Positions 8,543 through 14,631 of a stretch of DNA of 14,631 nucleotides are shown piece by piece (the stretch's first letter is position 1; the number at the start of each line of letters is the position of its first letter). The stretch spans positions 1 to 14,631 of the forward strand of contig JADGJH010000771.1 of assembly GCA_027596945.1 (NCBI GenBank), in the 5' to 3' direction. The translations under genes and the position numbers were made by a program. The notes beneath the pieces are model-generated. The model worked only from the letters and a program-made list of their open reading frames with translations. It searched no databases and was not told the origin of the DNA. The stretch is from Physocladia obscura. Taxonomy: Eukaryota > Chytridiomycota > Chytridiomycetes > Chytridiales > Chytriomycetaceae.

Positions 8543-9477
8543 GATTGTTGTTTTTTTTGGGGTGGATGAAAACTTTCGGCGTCTTCTGGAACCTTTGAAA
8601 AACAAGCAAACCTTAGAAATATGGTGATCAACGCAGTTTTCTTACGGGTTCCTTTTGCATTCACGGAAAATTAAAGCCATTATGGAAGAAGTGAATGAAA
8701 TAAATTAGCAGTTGAACGAATTCTTCTACACTCAGGTAAAAAAAAAATACATTCTTGAATGAGAAAGATGAGAGGTTCAATTCAAGTCCGCCATTTTGAT
8801 ATAGATATTAAAGACCTCCAATGACAATTTTTTTGTTTTGGCCATTTTGCAAACAATACAACCATACCCTGTTCCGACACAAAAATTATCAATCTACTTA
8901 AAGTATTCTTGATTAAATTATTCTGTTCGACTGCACATCTTGATACGCATTTTTGTAACAACAAGTCGGTACTTTTTGTCAGACTAAAATAACTCGACTA
9001 CAGCCAAAGATAGCGAATTGGCAAAGAGTAAGCCGAGTAACGAGAAATCTCGCTTTTCTTAATATTCGGTCACATTGATTCTTGGAATCGACTATCACCT
9101 TAGTTTTCGCGAATGTCGAGTTTGACTTAGATATCCTTATTCGCTAACTGTTAGAGGCAATGGGACAGTGAATAGGCGGTAATCATATATATTGGTTGGT
9201 GCGAAACTTTAATTTCAAAGATCTTGTTATAATTCCTTCAAAGACGTGTTTGGAACAAACGCTTGAAAATTTTAACTGAGCAAAAATTTGGTTAAAAATC
9301 GGTGAAAGCGACATACTTTTGGTTACAAGAGAGTCACTGTTTTTGCATATTAGAGACGTTATCATTTGCGGAGAAAAAATTTTTGAGATACCAAAAACAA
9401 AAAAGTTGGAATTGACATGAGTGAAACAAAAAAATTAGATTTTCCTAAATTAGATTTTTGGTGGAAAAGATTGCAAA
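8543..9477. promoter_or_regulatory. Divergent intergenic region, coronin / NADPH oxidase
   Basis: 935 bp without a credible gene. It should hold both promoters. Visible structure: a 12-base palindrome, cgagaaatctcg, at 9041-9052; octamers aactcgac (8991-8998) and tagcgaat (9011-9018), each recurring as its reverse complement at 9115-9122 and 9139-9146; a mariner-TIR-like stretch at 9190-9210; and a 12-base direct repeat, aaattagatttt, at 9432-9443 and 9447-9458, just before the oxidase start. No clear TATA box was assigned. Confidence 0.45.
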
Positions 9478-11345
9478 ATGGGATTGTTTGGCAGAAGTTC
9501 TGCACGGAAGAATCCTCTGAGAAGTTATGCCACGGACGCAGGTAAGAGCTTAACTATGTTGATAAATGCGGTAATTCCCGATAAACACTTATCACTTATC
9601 TGACAGCGCGCAAACACATGGTTATTGGTGTGTGGATCGCAGCCCAAGTCGGTTACTTCATCCAAAGTTACTATGTGCTGTCGACTACCCCTGTCTTGGC
9701 TACTTTTAGACTTGTTCTGGGTCCCGGATTGATGATTGCCCGTGCCGCCGCAAATATCGTCAACCTGAATTGCGCCTTAATTCTCCTCACTGTCTGCAAA
9801 AACATTCTCTCTCTTCTGCGCACTACGTTCCTTGGCCGCCTGATTCCGTTCGATGAGAATATCGACATGCACATTCTGATTGCCTATGGCATTATTTTCT
9901 GGTCGGTTGTACACTCGTTGGCTCATTTCTACAACTTTTACGCAGTTGAACTTTTTCTAACGGCGGATGTTGTTACTGCGGAATATCTCAACCTTTTAAG
10001 TGGACCTGGTCTCACCGGGCAAATCATCAGTGTGGTGCTGTTTCTCATGGGAACGAGTGCAATGGAAGCAACACGCAGAAAACAGTTTGAAATTTTTTGG
10101 TTCTTACATCACCTGTTTATCGTATTTTTCGGCGGTATCCTTATGCACGGTGCGTTCTGTTTAATAAAGGTAAACGCTTTCCCTCCCCAAATTCCGTCTC
10201 TTACTGGTGATTTCGTCGGGTGTCTTCGGGCTTGTGTGAAAAATGAAAGTCAAAAATGAAATTGATTCAGGCTTCTCTTCTCCCAAAAATTTAATTTTAA
10301 TTTGCATTCTGATTGTAGGGTGATACCGGTGATATTTGTCGCGGTGGACCGTTATTCTGGAAATTCTGGATTGGTGGTGCCGTTTTATATATAGCTGAAC
10401 GAATCGGGCGCGAGATTCGTGCGCGTTCACGGACATATATTTCAAAGGCGGTTCAACATCCGTCCCGTGTCGTTGAAGTTCAGATTATGAAGCCGAGTTG
10501 CAAACCGAAAGCAGGCCAATATATTTCAATCTGCTGCCCAGAGATTTCACCATATCAATGGCACCCATTCACCTTGACGTCTTCTCCTGACGAGAAATTC
10601 ATTAGCGTGCATATCAATGCGGTTGGTGATTGGACAAAAGAGTTTGCAACACGGTTGGGATGCCGATTTGACGAAAAGGGAGGAAAAAATGTAGAGTTAG
10701 AGTCGCAGACAACGTCGTTGCCATATTTATTGGTTGATGGACCTTATGGTACTATTTCCGAGGATGTGTTTGATTATGAAGTTGGTGTGCTTGTGGGTGG
10801 TGGTATTGGTGTCACACCATTTGCGTCCATTTTGAAGACAATTTGGTATCGTTCAAAGCAGGAGAACAATTTAAATAGGTTGAAGAAGGTGTATTTCATT
10901 TGGGTTTGCAGAGATAAAGAGGTATATTTTGATAAATTTTTTTTATCTTTTTGAAAGTTCCTAATGGATAAAACTTCAATCACAGGCTTTTGAATGGTTC
11001 CAGGACTTGCTGTTGACAATTGAAGAGGATATTGCTGAAGGCTTTCTTGAAATTAGAACCTATTTCACTGGAAAGATTCCTGCAAATGACGCCAAGCGAA
11101 TGATGCTATTGGATAGGGAAGCCAATAATGACTTGGTTACGGGGTTGAAATCACGCACATTCTTTGGTCGTCCTAATTTCGATCTTATTTTCAAGGAGTT
11201 TGGAGTAGTGCACCCTAAAACGGACATCGGAGTGTTTTTCTGTGGACCAAAACCTTTGGGTGACGGTTTACATAAAGCCTGCAATACACAAACAAATGCG
11301 TCAGAGACTGGAACCAAGTTTTACTTTGGAACTGAGCACTTTTGA
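9478..11345 (+). CDS. NADPH oxidase catalytic subunit (NoxA/NoxB type, no EF-hands)
   Basis: Exons 9478-9541, 9607-10169, 10319-10921 and 10986-11345 join over introns of 65, 149 and 64 nt into 529 residues. The ATG has A at -3. The enzyme moves electrons from cytosolic NADPH through FAD and two haems to oxygen, making superoxide across a membrane. The haem ligands are visible as two His pairs, H110/H124 and H189/H202, spaced exactly as in gp91phox. The FAD site is HPFTLTS (291-297), and DGPYG (349-353) and VLVGGGIGVTPF (366-377) mark the nucleotide-binding part. CGPKPL (496-501) and a C-terminal aromatic residue (F529) complete the dehydrogenase domain. About six hydrophobic helices lie in residues 26-235. 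Absence of N-terminal calcium-binding loops argues against NoxC/Nox5 types, so regulation through a NoxR/p67phox-like and Rac partner would be expected; none of these is in the window. Ferric reductases share the fold but fit the motifs less well. Confidence 0.97.
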
Positions 11346-11488
11346 AAATACAACTTTGCATCCCCTTACTTTTTCTTTCCCCTCCACTTTTTTTTGCGTT
11401 TACCCTTTCTGATTGTGAAGATACTTTGCAATGGCAGGACCTATCAGAATATCTGTACTATTTACTTTTTCTTTTCCCCAGTTGAGAG

Positions 11489-11494
11489 AATAAA
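11489..11494 (+). terminator. Putative poly(A) signal of NADPH oxidase
   Basis: AATAAA lies 144 bases past the oxidase stop, after a pyrimidine-rich 3' flank, and immediately before the transposase relic begins. Confidence 0.5.
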
Positions 11495-11512
11495 AATGTT
11501 GTTTTTATTGCG

Positions 11513-12615
11513 ATGATTGTTCCAAATGAAAAATGTGCGATGAAAAGTTTCATCGCTAAAAAAGATTTATTGCAAATGTTGCAACAGATTGTTTTGCACA
11601 GCCAAGCTGATGAAGGAACCCAACTTCATTGTTTATATGGATACTTTTGTCAGGGAATAAGTATGACAAAGCTTGCAACCAGTTATGGTAAGTATGTACC
11701 TACCATTCACAGATAGGTTTCTCAATACAGGAACGGTGGAGGGGTTTCAAGAGCAACCCGCAAGTGACAAAGGATGTTCAAAGACATGCATCAAATCTGG
11801 ATTGTCAACTTTTATTGTCACTAACCAACAGCACTCTTGGAAGAGTGCCGAGAACAATTCACAATACATTTTGCGATCCAATCGCAAACTTGACTGGCAA
11901 ATTTTACATGAAGCTGGATATACATATAAAGTGCTGAAAATGCATGCGCTACAAATACAAATAAACGATGTGGTTCGATACGCAACGGAATTGAACTCAA
12001 TTGACTGGTGCAAATTGAATCTCATCTTTCTCAACAAAGTATCGTTTGATAATCGCAGAATGTTGCGAAACTGAGGAAACAGCCTTTGTGGCAAGAAGCT
12101 AGTTTATTGTGGTGAGTTTATTCAAAAGTCAAGAGTCTTGTATCTTGCTTCTCTTTCAGTTTGTGGGGTTGTTGATTATTTTGAAACAGAAGGAACATTC
12201 AATCGCAATTTATTTCTATGTTGCTGTATAAATTTGGCTGAATACAACAGCAAAATCAGGCAGTATCCTGGAAATTGCTCAATATGGATAATGGATGGAG
12301 CTAATACACACCCAGATTTTAACCTTGTCCACACTCTTTGCTCATTCATAATTATTGTTATTTTTCTACCTACTTACTGTCCAATGAAATACTTTTTTGG
12401 AATAATCAAGGAGAACTTCAAAAAGCATTATGAAGAGGGAAAGAAGTAATCTCTGTCTATGTTTATGATAAACCTAACATGTCTTTTCTTAAACTATGAA
12501 CAAAATTTTCAACCACCGCAGTTATAAAGTTGCTGGTGTTTTTGATGCAGAATCAGGAATATTTGGTGATAAGGAGCAAGAAATTATGGATTTTATTCTA
12601 ATCAAGAATGAATGA
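11513..12615 (+). pseudogene. Broken DDE transposase (IS630/Tc1-mariner superfamily type)
   Basis: Three frames carry one ordered protein. 11513-11716 encodes a helix-turn-helix-like part (GISMTKLATSYGKYVPTIHR). It is out of frame with the next segment by a shift near 11700-11725. 11673-12449 then reads through one in-frame TGA at 12072-12074. It includes LHEAGYTYKVLKMHA, ELNSIDWCKLNLIFLNKVSF, FETEGTFNR, IWIMDGANTHPD and FLPTYCPMKYFFGIIK, the layout of fungal DDE superfamily endonucleases. A third piece, 12496-12615 (FNHRSYKVAGVFDAESG), looks like the C terminus after another shift. Of the catalytic triad, the first Asp is Asn (12033-12035), the second Asp survives (12294-12296), and the third acidic residue falls at a Lys (12387-12389) next to an apparent small deletion in the CP-x-NPIE motif. 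Terminal inverted repeats were not identified. The element is inert and landed in the 3' flank of the oxidase gene. Confidence 0.85.
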
Positions 12616-14631
12616 AAAATAAAGTTGTAGCAAATTAAAATTATTTCTTCATCATCAACATCATTTTGCTGCTGTATTTGTGACTCAAAGTCCCTTAAAT
12701 TTGTAATGGGTCCAGATGTGTGTTGAATTTCTGGTACAACATTTGAATAAGTTGTGATTGTTGCTTTCATTGATTCAATCTGAGCAATCAAATTCCAAGC
12801 ATCTGGCTTGAAAACATTCACCTTTAAGCTCAGGCCTTGAAGAAAATTCTGTGAAATACACATTTCATTATTAATATTTGCAAGCTGTGTTGGTTCAGGA
12901 GATGGAATTTACTTAAAGAGGTGGGTGGGATATGTATGGTTGTGGATTACAATTAATGATGTAAATTAGAATGTTAATCTAATTTTCTTGAAGAATTTTC
13001 CACAAATTTCTCAAGCCTTCAATTACTTTCAAGAACCCAAAAAAAAATAATTCAAGCAATTTCTAATTGCTTTTTAACCATTTTTCTTTTAAGTATCCTT
13101 TCTTCTTTTTCTTTCTTTTTTGTTCTACTTCAAAAATTACTTAAACCCAACATCTTTCTTTACTTTATTATTGGTCTTATCAAATAAAGCAAAACCTTTA
13201 TTAGTTTTGAGATAAAAAGTATTGAATTAGTTGACTCAAGCCACTACAGCTACCAGCAAAACCTTTTACTATTTTCTTCAGCTTACTGGAATTTTACACC
13301 TGTTCCCCAGCTACAATTCAGAAATTTACTTCAATTAATTAAATTTTGATGATGTAGGATGCCCAAATTCACCAGTTTGCTCTTAGAATGCATGAACTTA
13401 GCTTGTAAAACCTCATGACTTGATTGTTTCACTTAAACAACATATAGTTGTCCATATTCTAAATTGTCAGTGTAGAGTTGCTCCTGAAGTATAAATTACC
13501 ATCAATAATAGCTGCAGGCTGTATATGGGTTTGAAAAGTGGTCCAAATAGTGGTTTTGAAGTCTTGAATACTGTGGCATGAGAGGCTAATGTCTGTGACT
13601 TGATTTATCATTGATCTTACTGATGAGCCTTTGATTGTTGGCATCAATCTGATGGTATGAAGCATCTTTTCAAACTTTTGAGACTCAAATTGTGGTGAAA
13701 CACCATCTAATTATACTTGTAATGATTCAGAGTAAAAAAGAAAAGAATTGCATTTTTTTCATTTCAACTTAAGAGGGCAATACTTCAGCTAGTAACAAAA
13801 CTGTCAAATAAATGTAAAGAGGGTTGAAAATCTCTTCAGCAAATCACAGTCAAGTAGAGAAAAAAATTTTTGCAGAAAGCTGATTTATGAAAGAAAAAAA
13901 AATAGTCCTTTCTTACAACTGTGAGGTGATGTACTATTAAAATGTAATAGTAACTTTCTTCTGTTCCAACAAGAAATTTATTCTTTTCTCTCTTTGAAAT
14001 CTCGTTCATTGCCTGCCTTCAGCTAAATAACTCCCAAGAGTGCTGAATCTGCATCTCTTCTGCCCCAGTCAGCACTTCTCAACATATTCATCTAGTTTTT
14101 CATGTTAAAATTTTTATATGTTCAACCAAAACAAAGAAGTTCATTCCCAAAACATAATTTTTTAGCACAGGCTTTGAGTTATCAATATTTCCTAGCATAT
14201 TGAGAGTTCTTTCAGGGAAAATCAGGAGGCATAAAGGATATGGGTTGTTTTTTGCAATGATAAAGATTCTTATCCTTGTCACAGCATTTTTTCATGAAAA
14301 GAAACTCAAACAATCACATGCCTTAACCAAATAGTGGCAAACGTGAAAGAATATTGATAAAGATGACTTTATTTGCATGGCACTTTTTGTTTGGAAATTC
14401 AGATATCAGTTGTCAACAAAAAAATAAAAACAGAGTAAACAAAGGTACATATTGCAGGTCAAATCCCAAGTTAGACTGTTGCAGGCAAAATTTCATTTGC
14501 AAAAAAATATCTGTAAACCACCAAAACTGAGAGCATCACAGCACTGTCAGATTCAAGAATAAAACATGTTATACAAGCTGAATAAATGTTAAATAATATT
14601 TAATAGAATTGGAAATAAAAATATTATTTAT
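12616..14631. other. AT-rich gene-poor tail with fragmentary coding-like stretches
   Basis: About 2 kb with no gene I can call, no tRNA or rRNA and no CRISPR-like array. It is clearly more AT-rich than the gene regions and includes long pyrimidine tracts (13081-13130). On the minus strand a few stretches have protein-like composition: 12640-12863, 13459-13710 (extending past its first ATG to a stop near 13711) and 14100-14282. They are broken by stops and match no family I recognise. The most economical reading is old transposon or pseudogene debris next to the transposase relic. The minus-strand frame at its low end overlaps the transposase C-terminal piece, so that part is a shadow. Confidence 0.5.

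Noticed and set aside
10170..10985. Read-through extensions of oxidase exons 2 and 3 (to 10259 and 10954)
   Set aside because: These are intron sequences; splicing at 10170-10318 and 10922-10985 gives uninterrupted oxidase homology.
12864..12930. Intron-like stretch on the minus strand before the 12640-12863 coding-like segment
   Set aside because: Splice-like ends exist, but joining them brings an in-frame stop directly before the junction.
1..14631. tRNA, rRNA, CRISPR arrays, operon-type bacterial signals
   Set aside because: None was seen on either strand; the spliced genes and poly(A) signals show a eukaryotic nuclear locus.

Overview
The window is eukaryotic nuclear DNA from a fungus. 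Five intact or window-truncated protein genes are present. Four of them are split by GT..AG introns, most of them 50-81 nt long, and the set (DHA2 drug exporter, Sel1-repeat protein, C2H2 factor, coronin, NADPH oxidase) is typically fungal. An early-diverging, chytrid-like lineage fits the intron style and moderate AT richness, but that lineage call is an inference and weak.

Layout. 1-1593 (+): the 3' part of a DHA2-type major facilitator exporter in four exons, cut by the window edge. 1852-3896 (-): a two-exon, 664-residue Sel1-repeat protein with an F-box-like C-terminal segment, convergent with the exporter. 4133-5113 (+): a protein with three C-terminal C2H2 zinc fingers, whose start is complicated by an upstream overlapping reading frame. 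About 5365-6282 (-): a decayed copy of a Vps4-family AAA ATPase. 6454-8542 (-): coronin, eight exons, 473 residues, whose first nine codons lie behind a 304-nt intron. 8543-9477: a divergent intergenic region. 9478-11345 (+): an EF-hand-less NADPH oxidase, four exons, 529 residues. 11513-12615 (+): a broken DDE transposase (IS630/Tc1-mariner superfamily type). 12616-14631: an AT-rich gene-poor tail with only fragmentary coding-like stretches on the minus strand.

How the genes relate. Most are unrelated housekeeping or accessory functions. The one suggestive pairing is coronin (actin regulation) transcribed divergently from NADPH oxidase (superoxide production) across 935 bp. Both act in polarised growth and cortical actin biology, and coronin is known to associate with the phagocyte oxidase subunit p40phox in mammals. 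Shared control is only a hypothesis here. I do not see a clearly new biological system. The most informative unlabelled signals are the Vps4 relic, the alternative start structure of the zinc-finger gene, and the coding-like fragments in the AT-rich tail.
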